Assembly: GCA_037074615.1 (NCBI GenBank)
Contig: CM073545.1
Coordinates: 10,806,001 to 10,870,000 of the forward strand
Source: Leucaena leucocephala
Taxonomy: Eukaryota; Streptophyta; Magnoliopsida; Fabales; Fabaceae
Length of the DNA stretch: 64,000 bases
Reading direction: 5' to 3'
Part shown: piece by piece, positions 24,351 through 37,800 of the stretch
Position numbering within the stretch: position 1 is the stretch's first letter
Layout: the number at the start of each line of letters is the position of its first letter
Program-made: the position numbers and the translations under genes
Notes under the pieces: model-generated
What the model saw: only the letters and a program-made list of their open reading frames with translations
What the model was told of the DNA's origin: nothing
Database searches by the model: none

Positions 24351-27300
24351 CAATTCATTAAAATTAAATGTCAAAATTGACAATAATACCAAAAGTACCA
24401 TGAGATTTTATAGAAAAGATCAAAAGTAATTATACTCCTAATGCAATAAATTGCGGAGAAAATGCCAAAAGAAAATAACATAAGCCCAGAAGGCTATGAA
24501 CTATGTGATATTTATATATGATATTTAATTTTTATTATTATTTACATTTATTGTGATTATTCTGTGAGAGAAATTATTATAGGTATGTGATATTATGATA
24601 TTGATGCAAATTTTAAGATTTGCATGAAAGCAAATAGACCAAAAAATAATTATTTGTCATATTGTGATATTAACATATTTGTGTATAAATTAAAAGGACG
24701 ATATATATTATACATATTTTTTTTATTTATTCGTATGATGTTATTCAATATTAGTTTAAATTTATTATGATTCATTGGTGATAAATTTTAAGTATTTGAA
24801 TTTATTTTTATTTTAATTAGTTTTTTTGTTAAGAAAGAAAAATTAAGAACTCATACAATATGTAAGCATTAGTCAATATGATATATTTTGAATGTTGCAA
24901 ATAAGTTGTATATAGTATCTCAAAAATTCACTTTAAAGGATATATATTTAGGTTTGATGAGTTTGATAAATATTGGATTGATTCAAATACAATTATATAC
25001 TTATATTTATTATTAGTATTCTATTCTAATCTCAATAGAAGTGTTTTCAACCTTTATTTTTTTTAAATGATAAATTATTGGGCATATATATTAGAATTAA
25101 ATTTGGTTTTCTTATGACATTTGAGAGAAAAAGAAAAATCATATAGTTATATTATATTTGAATGAGAATTTATTATTTTATAGATTATAATTTTAAGAGT
25201 TATTACCTGTTAATCTTAACACTCAACTTCTGGAAATTATTTTTGGTTAGCAGTATATTTTGAATTTCATTGGATATAGTTAATACAGGTATAACATACT
25301 CATGCAAGGATCTTGAATGAATTACCATTGCCTGAAGGTAATTTTTACTCTCTTTATTTGATGATTAAATTGATTATTGATACAAACAAATATTAAAAAA
25401 TAGTGTGTATTCTGTGAGTTATTGGCTATTGATTTACTTGCTATGGTATTGGTAATCTTTGAAATTATTTATATTAGATACTTAATTATTGATCAATAGT
25501 AGTTAAATTTATGGATACTAAAATAGATGGGACAATTTGAAAGAAAAATATAAATATTATAATTTATTATGTTGTATTATAATGTTGATGATATGTTGGA
25601 TCTTATTCCATTGTACCTTCTAAACATTATAAATACTTGATAGTACTTTAAATATATTGAAGTATGTTATTAATGAATACTAAAATTCTATAGTGATGTA
25701 ATAATATATGATAGTTCCTGAAGAACTTATGTGACAAAAAAATAATTCCTAAAGAAATAATACATATTTTTCTTACGAGATGATTGATAATGAAAATTAT
25801 GACCTATAAATTTACATTAAATTCATGATTGTATATATGGTATTAAGCATCTAGATTTGCTAGTGAAATATATGAAAAAAGAAAACATGTTGATATGACT
25901 CATACTTAAGGGGGAGGTTGTTTGGATGAAATTATACTCATATCTTTATATAAGTCTAATTGATCTCCAAAAAAAATGGATGTCATATTAAGGTTGTAAA
26001 TCATTTATCATGTCCCGAAATTTGAGCCGTGACAGGCACAGAATATGAATAAATTCACATTCCTTAAGCCTTTAATCTTAGCAAAACTTTTAAATCAATA
26101 TTCATAATATCAATTATATTTAAATCAAAATGCAAGTCATATGTAGGACTTTCGACAGGATCGTCTATGTAATCGATCTCCTGAAGACCCTACAACGAAC
26201 TGCGACCATTTATAAACATTTTTCCAAAATAACCAGAATCTTATCTATAAGTTAGGTGGAGCATTTAACCCTTTAGCAAAATAATACATGTATTTCAAAA
26301 AATATAATTACTTCAAAAGTTGATGTGCCAAAACAATTGCTTTGGATCAAACGTGAGGCTCTTCACTGCTCAGCTGGAGGAATAGGGTCAACTGCACTAT
26401 CTGAATCCAAATAATCTACTCGTGAATAAAGTCCCAAAAATATAATTTGAAACACGGAAATAATTGATTTTCAATACCTTTAAACATAAATCATATAGTT
26501 TCATAATTCAAAACGAATAACTCAGTAAACGTTTTCTCTTCATAAACACCGTTTAAAACAATCGTTTCGAAATAATACTTTTTCTGTAGGACTTCGACAG
26601 AACGAAAACATGCATGGACACACAGTCCACGAGGGGTAACTAACCAATCATGCATGGCTCGAGGCCACAAAATAGGCGCAGGTACGAAACCCACGAATAA
26701 CATGCACGAGAATAAATCCCACGAATAACGTGCGCGAGAATAAATCCCACGAATATCCGTCGAGCTCGGGTTTAACCATGGTGCACTAAGGACTAACAGT
26801 ACTACTGTTAGTAACCAGCGTTCTGTATTCCGTCCTTTAAAATATTTCAAACATGCATGGGGGCCATTTAACATTCAATAATCATAACATGTTTCAATGC
26901 AACACTTTCCGTTAAAATCATTCATAATCATGAAACCTCCCCAGCATGAACATTTTCGATAAACCATCAAAATATTTTTTTGTCAATCCATATGAACAAG
27001 TATGCAATTAATGAAATAACTATTTTCAACATTTAAAGTCATGAATTCATATGCTCGCTTTTCGTAAATCATGCTGAAAATTAACTTTTAATCGAAATGT
27101 CAAATAACAAAATATATTTCAAAATATCATGGTAAGGGAACGTTATTCACTCACCTAATTCTCTGATATGATTTACTCTTGCCCTATCCTTCGGAAATAG
27201 TTTCCCTTGAATTACCTAGGTTTCCAAAATAACATAATCCATTAGAAAATACTATTCATCTCTTAATACCACATGCTATTTATTTGCCACAACCACAACA

Positions 27301-28643
27301 ACTCTCTTAACATAAAATATCCCAACAATTCCTATTATCATCCTTTCCATTTCTTTATACCATGCTTTTCCAATGATTTACTTACAACTATAATCTTACC
27401 TTAAATTTGTAAATTCCAAATCCAACTTTCTCACTTAAGCCCAATACTCACGTTTTAACAATGAAATCCATATATTTCTACATACATACATGCTGCAGAT
27501 TCTCATTTTCTCCTTCTTTCCAAATCAGCATAAACACACATACATAAGCACATACACACATGCTTCCCAACATATATGTGTATTAAAACAGCAGCCTCTA
27601 AAGGTGTATACATATCCATACAGCAAAGTTTCACTCTTTCCTTTTCTCTTCTTTCTACAGCAAAACTGAGACTCTATTTATATACACTCCCACAGCAGCG
27701 ACACGCACAGAACCAGCAAGGGAACACAATTCAAAACACCATAAAATATATATATACACACACATATCCTTCCCAAACCAAATCAGTGTCCATACCGACG
27801 ACATCCTCTATATTCCTCTCTCTATTTTCACAGACCAGAAACAGCAGCCCACATATGCAACCGCACACATACACGCATACACACACCATTCAACACAGCA
27901 ACTCTAATGTATTAGCAAACAACATTACCCTAGCTCGATAAACAGAAAATAGCAGAAATTCACAGACAGCCACGGTAACAGGGGAAAGAAAGAAGTGGAA
28001 CTTACCACTTGTCTCACGGCTACAGAACCACAGAACCAAGCAGAAGAATGACAATCCAAGTTTCTCAGGTCCCTTCTCTCTGTCACTCGAGAAACCTTCC
28101 TGAAACAGAGAGGCGATGGCACAAAGCACAGAACAGAGTGAGCTCTGTTGCTCACGGCAGCTACCCAAAAGGAAGAAGGAAGAAATTGACTATGGTCTGT
28201 GGTGTAAGAAGCTTACCGACAACACCCAATGAACAGATCACGGCGCCAGCAGGACGAAGATGAAACTTCAAGACTTGCTACAGTAACAGAGAATGGAGAC
28301 AGACGATTGATACAAGGCGATGGCACCAGCTGCAAGCGCGGATGACCGGAAAAAAAATGAATTCACAGCGGCCAAATCTCAGGACCCACGAAATTTCCTC
28401 TGAGATTTCCCCTTCTGCTTCCCTCCATACTGCAACTCAGACTTCAAAAATTGAAATGGGGGAAGGGAGTGGCTTGGACTTAAAGAAGACGGCAGACCTA
28501 CCGTGTTGTGCACTTCACTCCCGCTCCGCTCGCTGGCTCAACGTTACCCCCAACCACCGCCTGTCGCCTACGTCGCTGCTCTGCCATCGCCTGACCTGGT
28601 TCAACTGCTCGCAGAAAGAAATGGGGCGGGGAGATGAAATTTA

Positions 28644-29290
28644 GGCTTTGTTTGGTTGGGGGTTTTTGAAGGGGAGGGTAGGGTAGGGAAGATATAAGTG
28701 TGTTTGGTTAGAAAAAATAGAGGGGAGGGGAGGTGAAATTTTGTGTCCTTATGTGCTCACCTCCCCTCCTCCACCTCCCCTCCAAAAGTGAAGGTTTTTG
28801 GAGGGGAGAGAAATTTTTTATGCAAATTTGATAAAATTACCCTTTATAATATTTTAATATTCCAATTATACCCTCCTCTTCTCCTCACACATCAAGCATC
28901 AATTTTCTCTCTTTTTCTTTTTTTGACATTTTTACATTGATTGCTCAAGCATTTTATTAATTTATATATTATATTAGTATATATAATAATTATTAATTAA
29001 TAAGAGACAACATTAAAATTTTATCATATTTTTAATTTTTTTAATTTTATCATTATATATAAATGGGATAAAAAAATTTGAGATTTATAAATTAAAAAAT
29101 AATAATTTTAATATAAATATTATAAATAAATTTAAATAAATAGGTAAGGGTATATTTGTCAACTTTTAATTAACTCCCCTACCCTCCCCTCCCGAACCAA
29201 ATAAAAAGCATCACCTCTCCTCCCCTACCTTCACCTCCATAACCTCCCTTACCCTTACCTACCCTCCCCTAAGTTGAATCAAACAATGCC
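28644..29290. repeat. Tourist-like MITE (PIF/Harbinger), 647 bp
   Basis: Ends GGCTTTGTTTGG and CAAACAATGCC are flanked by TTA on both sides (28641-28643, 29291-29293), the superfamily's typical duplication. The subterminal regions are G-rich on the left (GGGGAGGGTAGGG) and C-rich on the right, so they pair over about 100 bp. No coding capacity. Confidence 0.8.
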
Positions 29291-29370
29291 TTAGGGAAAA
29301 AGGACGAAGGGCATAATCGTAATTTTATGCCTGAGAAAATGAAAAAGAATTCCCACTTCTGCAGCTTCTA

Positions 29371-29423
29371 GGAATCGAACACAAGACCTCACCGCCACTC
29401 CAGCACCTACAACCACTCAGCTA
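29371..29423 (-). other. tRNA-like A and B boxes
   Basis: On the minus strand TAGCTGAGTGG (29423-29413) resembles a polymerase III A box, and TGTTCGATTCC (29381-29371), 31 bases later, resembles a B box. No tRNA cloverleaf could be drawn. It may be a SINE head or chance. Confidence 0.3.
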
Positions 29424-29739
29424 CTACCTTCTCATTGAAATTTTCTGCAATTAATTTATATATACTTTTTGCTAACGTGATTTTATATCTGCCAATTTCT
29501 CAGAGTCATAACATCATTCATATGTTATAAAAATTAAATTTATTATTAGTTATAGTAAACCAGAAATTTACTTATCCCAATAAATTTACTGTTATCATCC
29601 TAAATCGTATAGATAATGTAACAAATTATTGAAAATTATGTAGTGACATCCATTGAAGAACTAGAAGATTCTTCATAAATAGCCAACATAAGAATTAACA
29701 TGTACTGCTTGTTCTCAAATAAAATTAATTATGATGATA

Positions 29740-31240
29740 TCACTAATTATGATTTAGAATGGATCTCTACATTTCTGAAAATATATTAAATTCATATATG
29801 GGCCCATTCAATTAGCATGTAAACATACAAGTATTCAATAAATTTGATAGATACATCTATAAGATGGTTACATATGTGATTATTATGAGTTAGTAAGATT
29901 ATTTAAATAAATATAATCAATATATTGAGTGCACAATTTCTAGAATATGATAATCATTTATTAATGCCTCTATAAGTAATTAGATCAATGCTTATGAGAA
30001 CAAAATTTCTATTTCAGTGTTGGCATATTTAATTTGTTATATTGCGAAATTTATATATATCAAGTTAATAAAATTCTCCTAATAAAATTAGCTTTTGATC
30101 AGTAGCCCGATATTTTTGAATGTGTAATATTTATTTCTATTGATCCACTACAATGCACATAGATGGCTATTAAAAAAAAGTTGAGATAAATATTAGGTAA
30201 GAACCTCATTCTTCTTGGTTGTCTCTAAATGAAACAAAATGATGTTTCTAAAGGAAACAAATAGATTTAGGAGACTTATATCACATGATTAGTTGATTGT
30301 CATTTGACAAAATTTTCTCAACATAAGGGAGAGAAATTGAGTAATTGGAAAGGAAAACATAAGGAATATATCATTACTATCAAATTTAGATCCTCAAATA
30401 TAGTAGTATAAACCAAAAGTTTATTAAATATTATATTTATAAGATATTATAAAATATCTGCTAGATATTATTACTGACCTAAATGAGGATTATCAAATCT
30501 CATATTCTAGCTAAAAATGCCCTAGTTAGTATAAATCAAAGTGAGACATGTTTGAAGTATGAAAGGCTAATTGGTTCCAAATATAATATTAGAAATATTA
30601 GAGCATGTAATTAAGATGATCATATTAAGGAGGCAGATACTCCAAAAGAGTATCAAGACATAACTACTTGCAATAATCTTAAAAGAGGTTCAAGTACCTG
30701 AAATGTAATAAAGAGAGTTCAATAAGTTATGTTACAAAAAGAAAAATAGAACCGAAAATATAAAGTTGTCAATAATAGTTTTGATAATAATATCGTTAAA
30801 TGATGATCTTATATGTAGATCTATCATGTGAAGTAGACAAAAAAACATGTTTGGCTAAAAGAAAAAGTAAAAGGGCAAAGACACAATAAAAATATAATTA
30901 TATTATTTTAATATGTGAAAATTATGGACCTGCAGTCCAAACACTTGAGATATAAAGTTATTATAAAATATATAAATATTTATGTGAAAATAAAGATTTT
31001 CATAAAAGCTAATGATGAATATGATAAGGAATATTATTTTGTGGTGGATGCAATAATTTTTGCATATATTAATAGTTTGACGGTATATGAAAATAAAATA
31101 TGTGTCTAATAGATTTGTAATAACATATGCATATGGCTTTCTAGATAGTGAAAGTTCTATGATAATCTTTTAAGGATTTAAAATGCCTGAAGCATATAAG
31201 AAAAATATCTAGAGTTGAATATTAAATGATTTCATAATTT
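29740..31240 (+). pseudogene. Decayed copia integrase-to-reverse-transcriptase region
   Basis: In shifting frames one reads LIDTSIRWLHM (integrase core, about 29850), MLMRTKFLFQCW (about 29990), CHLTKFSQHKGEK (about 30300) and then YYFVVDAIIFAYINSLTVYE (31030-31095), the start of the copia RT. Order and spacing match the Ale/Retrofit pol. Stops and frameshifts interrupt every block, and the YVDD box is not readable. Confidence 0.65.
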
Positions 31241-31647
31241 TTGGATTTTTGCTATAATTATTTTGTGTATAAAACTATATTAAATTTAATTGGCCAGAAG
31301 TCCCATATATTTATTCAATTATATTATTTACCTATTTTATTGGTATTGCATATTTTAATTTTATGGGCAAAATTAAGTTCTTGCAGGTACACAAATGGAT
31401 AATGAAATTGATATTTGAGGTGATAGTTCTATAAAATATTATATGAGATCCTTTTTTTCTTAATGAATTGAACATGTGAATGCAAGATATATCATGGTGA
31501 TTTTCAAGAAGATTTTTCTTTTATTTTCATAGTGCATAAGGTAGATGAAGAATATATTGATAATTCAACATATCCAGAAGATATGTTGGAGGAATATATT
31601 TAAAAAAATATGGCAATGCATTATGTATAGATTGGATAAAAGGAAGA

Positions 31648-32722
31648 TGTAAACTGACCCCTCGAATAGCTAACTGATCAAGTGATATGGATATGCCAAA
31701 ATTCACAGAGTAACTGACCTAACCATGGGTCAATTCCCTCTTGATAAACAGGTGGGGGTGTCGCAGCCCCTCAGTAAACAGATGGGACACATCCCTCGGT
31801 AAACTGGTGGGACAAAAGCCATCCATCGAGCTCCAATGGTGGCTATACCTCGTGGTAGAAACATAACTCCATCATCACCCATCCCCAATGCATAATTCTC
31901 AAAATATTTAATCTTAATAGCTTGATAAATATCACAAAAGAATTTTTCTCAAGATAATAACTTTCTTCAAGTTCCAATACCAAGATATAATAAGTTTCTA
32001 ATCTCAACTCAAACTTTTTAAATTAAACTTTAAATCCCACAAGATAATTTTTAATAAAAATAATCAAATAAATTTTCTCAATACAATCATATCAATATCA
32101 ATAGCTTTATATATATATATCAAATCACTCACAAACATCACATTAGTACACACAATAAGTAGAAAGTATTTACCTCCTATGGGAATAGGGAAGGGACTGA
32201 GAGAGAGGACCAAGAAGAGAAGAGCCGACTCAATAATCAAGTTTGAGGAATAACTGAAGGTTTTAGCTCTATTTATAAAGGCATAATAATAATTTAAAAT
32301 TCAAATTCATATCTTATCTTTATTAAAATCTTATCAGATATAGTAATTTAAAATTTAAACTATATTATCATTATAGTATAAATACATATATTATTATATG
32401 TATATTTAATCAAAGATATATGTATATTATTATTATTTTTATCATAATTCTATCAGGTATTTTAAAATTTAAACCATATTTTTAAAATAAAATTGTATAT
32501 CTAAATCTGAATCCAAATCCCAATAAATTCCTAACTAATAGAAACAATCAAATCATAAAATTCTAAATAAGATAATAGTAAGATAATCTATATATCTTAT
32601 TTTTTTTAAATAATAAAAAAAATACTAAACCATAATAATTTAACTAGATAATATTTTAAAGTTATTGATAAATAATATTTTTAATTATACTTAAATATAA
32701 TGATAAAAATTGGTATGTTACA
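31648..32722 (-). mobile_element. Solo LTR, shorter copy of the 59883-61409 family
   Basis: In minus orientation it starts TGTAACATACCAATTTTTAT and ends GTCAGTTTACA. It matches the first part of the LTR at 59883 throughout, including the triplicated CACCTGTTTACCGAGGG block and a TATA box (CTATTTATA on plus at about 32268). About 570 bp of the other copy's right part are missing. Flanks GAAGA and AAAGA could be a TSD with one change. Confidence 0.8.
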
Positions 32723-33043
32723 AAAGATATGATCAAAAGACATTGAAATAATTTGCTTGAGAAATTAGTATATTCCTTTCATATGAAAGGACGGATAGTG
32801 ATCAGGGGGAGTAAAATTGATATTGTTATAAGTGGAGATAAATGTGATATTATCATCAGAGGGATTAAAGATCATGTTGTACTATTTTTTTCTTTAATAA
32901 AAGTTTTATTCTATTAGATTTTTCTAGTAAAGTTTTTAATGAGACAGCTTCAATATATATTGTGTACTCTTTTTTCTTTATTAGACTTCAGTCCCATAGG
33001 GTTTTTCCTAGTAAGATTTTAACAAGACACAATCTATGAATAT

Positions 33044-33054
33044 TTAAGGGGGAG
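33044..33054 (+). other. Polypurine tract of the copia element
   Basis: TTAAGGGGGAG immediately precedes the 3' LTR, where plus-strand synthesis is primed. Confidence 0.7.
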
Positions 33055-33342
33055 TGTTATAAATACTACATCATGTGTGAATGTTCATAGTTTCTTAGAA
33101 TTTTATCTCATATTGAATGGTATTATAGCCTATAATTTCCAAATTAAAAGGTCTCCAATATTAATTTTCTATAGCCTTTAATTATACAATTATGTTGCTT
33201 AACTCCCTTCTTTATGTACTTGTAACTCTTTATGATTAGTCTTCAATGTTGGTGTCCTATATATAGAGGATGATGTGCACATATTAGGATAACAATAAAA
33301 ATTAGGATCACTTCCTCTTTTTCTCTAATTCTCTCTTGTCCT
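33055..33342 (+). repeat. 3' LTR of the copia element, first part
   Basis: Starts TGTTATAAATAC and follows the 5' LTR, with an extra stretch of about 35 bp near 33180-33215. Broken by the LINE; the last 53 bp are at 38995-39047, ending TTTTCATAACA. Confidence 0.8.
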
Positions 33343-33409
33343 GGAACCACTTGTCAAAACCATTGAAGACCTAACAAGAAATTTCTCGACCTTTTCCTTC
33401 TCAAAAAAA

Positions 33410-34819
33410 ATGAAGAGGCAATTGTATAAGGTGTGGAGAAATGCAGTTATTGTGAAATTGCTAGATAGAAGTATTGGGTATAAGGCTCTAAATACTCGTC
33501 TGCAAGCTCTATGGGCCAAGAAAAGGGTTATTAGCCTTATAAACATTGGGTGCGGTTTCTTTGTGGTTAAGTTCACCAACAGGGAGGATTATTTCAATGC
33601 ATTAATGGGGGTACCATGGATGATTTATGATCACTATCTTACTGTAAGACTATGGAAACCCAGGTTCAAGCTAGAGAAAGCTAATATTGATAAGGTTGTA
33701 GTATGGGTGAGGATGCCAAAAGTGTCATTGGAGTACTATAATGAGGAAGCACTCATCTTCATTGGTAACAAAATTGGACAGACTATTAAAGTAGATTTGA
33801 ATACTTCCTGCCATTTAAGAGGTCATTATGCTAGAATATGTGTGTTAGTTGATTTGAGTAAACAGCTAATGCAGGGATTCTCGTTGGATAGTGAGGAATA
33901 TTATCTAGAATATGAAGGTTTACATATGCTATGTACAGCATGTGGTGTATATGGGCATAAATCTGAGAGTTGTCCGACTAAACCACGGCTTACTCAAATG
34001 CATGATGTAACAGAAAATGAGGGGCCTCGGAATGTTGTTTAAGGAGGAGTACCGACACAAGAGAATTATGTTAAACAAGAGCAATGGTGTGTTGTTCAAA
34101 AGACCAGACGCCAACGAAGAATGAAGGATGCAAGGAATGAGATGAACAAATAGGAGACACGGGGCTCGCGGTTTGGTCATATGGAGGAGAAGGAGGTTGC
34201 TGTCCAAAACGAAGGAGAAGATGGGAGAGGAACAGTACAACATGTTAACAGTACTCAGTTCAGGCGAAGAGTTTCTAGAGTCGGGGAAGGACGTGAAGTA
34301 CAAGCTACTGTGTAAACAGGAAACGTTGGAAGCAGTACGAATGAGAGGAATACAGTGGTGGAAGTTGCTGTGACTGAACACCGTGGAGCTGCTGTGACTG
34401 AACAAAGTGAAGCTATTGTGAGTGAAAGACGTTAAGCTACTGTGACATATATGGAAGTGGTGGAAGGTGGGAGGAAGAGAGAGAAAAGGACGAGAGACTT
34501 TCAAAGGGAGGTAGAAGTAGGTGGGCCATTGATGTTGACTTGGGGGAAGGCTAATGATGAAGTCTATGAGAGGAGTCAGGAGAGGTATGATGTAGTAGAA
34601 AACAATAGGCAGCAAGCATTAATGGACACTGACGCAGACGCAGAAGAGAGGGGAAGTATACCGTTGGAGGATGATATTAGTGCTAGACATGTAGACTTGG
34701 ACCCAGGAGATCCTATATTTGGGCCTGATTTAATTAACCCAAATGTGAATATGAAGGAAGAGGGCGAAATGGGTTCTGAATCCATGGTACCAGAGATGCA
34801 ATGGGCTGAACAGGTTTGA
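33410..34819 (+). pseudogene. LINE ORF1: DUF4283 plus CCHC zinc knuckle
   Basis: One frame runs 470 codons with four in-frame stops: TAA 34040, TAG 34151, TAA 34313, TAA 34433. The amino part has the DUF4283 fold pattern (LWAKKRVISLINIGCGFFVV, then GVPWMIYDHYLTVRLW) and then the knuckle CTACGVYGHKSESC (Cx2Cx4Hx4C, about 33936-33977). The tail is acidic and low in complexity. The reading frame is open upstream to an ATT at 33362 in the context IEDLTRNFS, which suggests that the original ATG start has mutated. Known role of the family: RNA binding in the LINE ribonucleoprotein. Confidence 0.85.
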
Positions 34820-34857
34820 GTTTCCTTTGGGCTAATATTTTTATTAATATTTGCTTA

Positions 34858-37800
34858 ATGGATAAAATATTATATTGGAATATTAGAGGAGCTTGTGGAA
34901 CTGGGCTCCTAAGAAATGTTAGGGCTGTTTGTAAAGGCCCAAATCCTAGCTTAGTTATATTGGCTGAAACTAGATGTGAGCAAGAAACACGTCTAAGCCT
35001 GTTAAAGAATTTGGGATTTGATGAAATTAAAATTATTCCTAGTGTGGGGAGATCTGGGGGTTTAGCTATTATCTGGAAAAGTAGTGCTATTAACATGCAG
35101 GTTTTAGAAGAAAATAGATAATTTTTCCATCTTCAATATGAATTTCCTAACTTTAACAAATTCATATTAACTACTATTTATGCGATTCCTCACTCAAATT
35201 TTCATGAAGAATTATGGGGTAAATTAAAAGTTTTGTCTAAAAAGATAAAAATTCCCTAGGTGGTGCTTGGTGACTTTAATGATATTTTGAGTTGTAAGGA
35301 GAGGGTGGGTGGAGCATCTTGCCCTTTCAATAGAATCAAGTGGTTTCAACAACAGGTTAGTGAGTGTGAGCTTTCTGATTTAAACTTTCAAGGCCCAAAA
35401 TTTACATGGAAGGGACCTCAAAATGTTGGGTATACACGACTGTATGAAAGATTGGATAGGGCTTTAGTTAATACAATTCTTAACTGAATTGCCTAATTGT
35501 TTCTTAAAGGTTCTCTCTAGAACTCAATTCTCTGATCATAATCCAATCATGCTTCAATTTATTAATGATAGAGGTGATAGAGGGAGTAGACCCTTTCGGT
35601 TTGAAGCCATGTGGTTACAACATGATAATTTTAGAGACTTTCTTGATGGAAATTGGGATTCAAGTAAGGAATTAAGTACTACATTGAAAAATTTTACATC
35701 TTTATTGACTGGCTGGAATAAGAATATATTTGGAATGATTGAGAAGAGGAAAAAGGAAATTCTTGCTCGGTTAAATGGCATACAAAGGTCAAAGGCTTAT
35801 GGGTATTCAGTTTTTTTGTCTAATTTGGAGAAGGAATTACAAGCTAAGTTTGATGAAATTTTGAAATTAGAGGAAATGAAATGGTTTCAAAAAGCTCGTA
35901 CTGTATGGATTACTAAAAGGGATCAGAATACACGTTACTATCATTTGAAGACAAAAATGCGTAGAAGAAGGAATAGAATTACCTCTTTAAGAGATGGCAT
36001 GGGTAAGTGGGTGGATGATGAAAAGGAGTTGAAAATTATGATCTTTGATTATTTTAAGTCACTTTATGATGAGGATGGAGATGGTTCTTGTATTATTGAC
36101 ACTATTACAAGTTTTCCTAGAATAAATCATGATGTGTTTAAAAGTATATCCTCTGCTCCTTTGAATGATGAGGTTAAACAGGAAATCATGTCGATGGGTC
36201 CGTATAAGGCCCCAGGTGCAGATGGATTCTCTCCTATTTTCTACCAAGCAAACTGGGATAAGGTGGGAAACTCAGTGTACAAATTTGTTAAAGATGCATT
36301 TATGGGAGAAATGTTAAATGCGGAGGCTAATAGGACTCTGATTACCTTAATTCCTAAGAGGGTGAGTCCTCAATTAGTGAGCCATTTTAGGCCAATCTCC
36401 CTTTGTACTGTTCATTATAAAGTTATATCTAAGGTGATCGTGAATAGATTGCGTGGTGTTATGGATGAGATTATTTCTCCATTCCAATCCAGCTTTGTTA
36501 AAGGGAGGCATATCCAAGATAATATCATTGTTGGGCAAGAGATCATGCATATTATGAAGAAGTCAAAATGTAAGACTGGGTTGATGGCTTGGAAGATTGA
36601 CTTGGAGAAGGCATATGACAGGATACGGTGGGATTTCTTGTTTCAAGTGCTTCAAGATGTTGAGTTTGAAAATAATTTTATTAATTTAATTATGAGTTGT
36701 GTTTTATCAGTTTCATATAATGTTCTTTGGAATGGTTTTCAAACTGAGTATTTCTTTCCTAAAATAGGTCTCCGACAAGGAGATCCAATTTTATCCCTTT
36801 TGTTTGTTTTGTGCATGGATAGATTATCCCATATTATAATTGATGCAGTCAATTCTGGAGCTTGGAAACCTATTCACATTGGAAATGGAGGTCCGAATGT
36901 ATCTCATCTTATGTTTGCAGATGATTTACTTCTGTTTGGAGTTGCTACAAAGGAACAAGCGAAATGTATGCTGGATTGTCTAGATATATTTTGTGGCGCA
37001 TCGGGAGAAAGAGTTAGCAAAGATAAATCTTCTATTTTCTTCTTGCCAAAAGTTACAAATGGTACTAAATACAGGATCAGTGGGAGGGCTGGTATTGCTA
37101 CTTCTAGTGACATTGGGAAGTATTTGGGGTTTCTGATCATCAGAGGGAGGAAACCTACAGATACTTTCCATTATATTATTGACAGGGTGAAATCTAAATT
37201 GGAGGCATGGAAGGCTAAAACCTTATCAGTTGCAGGAAGAATTACTCTAGCTAAATCTGTTATCAGTACAGTTCCAATATATCCTATGCAGGTAGCTAGA
37301 TTGCCTATTTCAGTGTGTCATGAAGTTGAAAAATTACAGAGGAATTTCATTTGGGGGCAGTCTGATAATAGTCATGGTTATCATCTTATTGGGTGGGATC
37401 AAATTGTCAAACCTAAAACCCATGGAGGACTTGGATTCAAAAGATTGAGTGTAGTAAATAATGCGTGCGGGGTAAAGATAGCATGGAATCTGGTGCAAGG
37501 TGCAAAGGGTTTATGGGCTGATGTTCTACTACATAAATATATGCTGCGTAATGAGGAGAATATGATGGAAGCTAGGAAAGGTGATTCTGCATTATGGAAG
37601 TTTATTTCAGAACAAAGGGTTAATGTGGAAAGGGCATGAGATGGCACATTAGGGATGGTCAGGAAGTCAATTTCTTTAATGACAAATGGCTTTATCATGA
37701 GAAGAGCGTGTATAAGACCGATTACTGTGGAGGAGAATAATAGTAAAGTAGTTGATTGGGTAGTAGATGAAAATTGGGACTTCATGAGGTTGGCTAATCT

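Larger units (their letters stand above)
26006..29513. mobile_element. LTR-like insertion inside the copia element
   Basis: Foreign sequence with a different composition (GC-richer at 27900-28640) interrupts the copia interior. The proposed ends are TATCATGTCCCG on the left and GTCATAACA on the right, flanked by TCATT on both sides (26001-26005, 29514-29518); the left TA would be a changed TG. TGTCCCGAAATTTGAG and the phrase GGGCATAATCGTAATT (also in the solo LTR at 19281) are common in plant gypsy LTRs. No gag or pol is present. Orientation undecided; the 3.5-kb length includes a Tourist MITE. Confidence 0.5.

Noticed and set aside
27576..28644. Several 80-120 codon frames in both directions
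   Set aside because: They lie in the GC-richer leader-like part of an LTR insertion and resemble no known protein.
29371..29423. Functional tRNA gene
   Set aside because: A and B boxes only; no acceptor stem or cloverleaf can be drawn.
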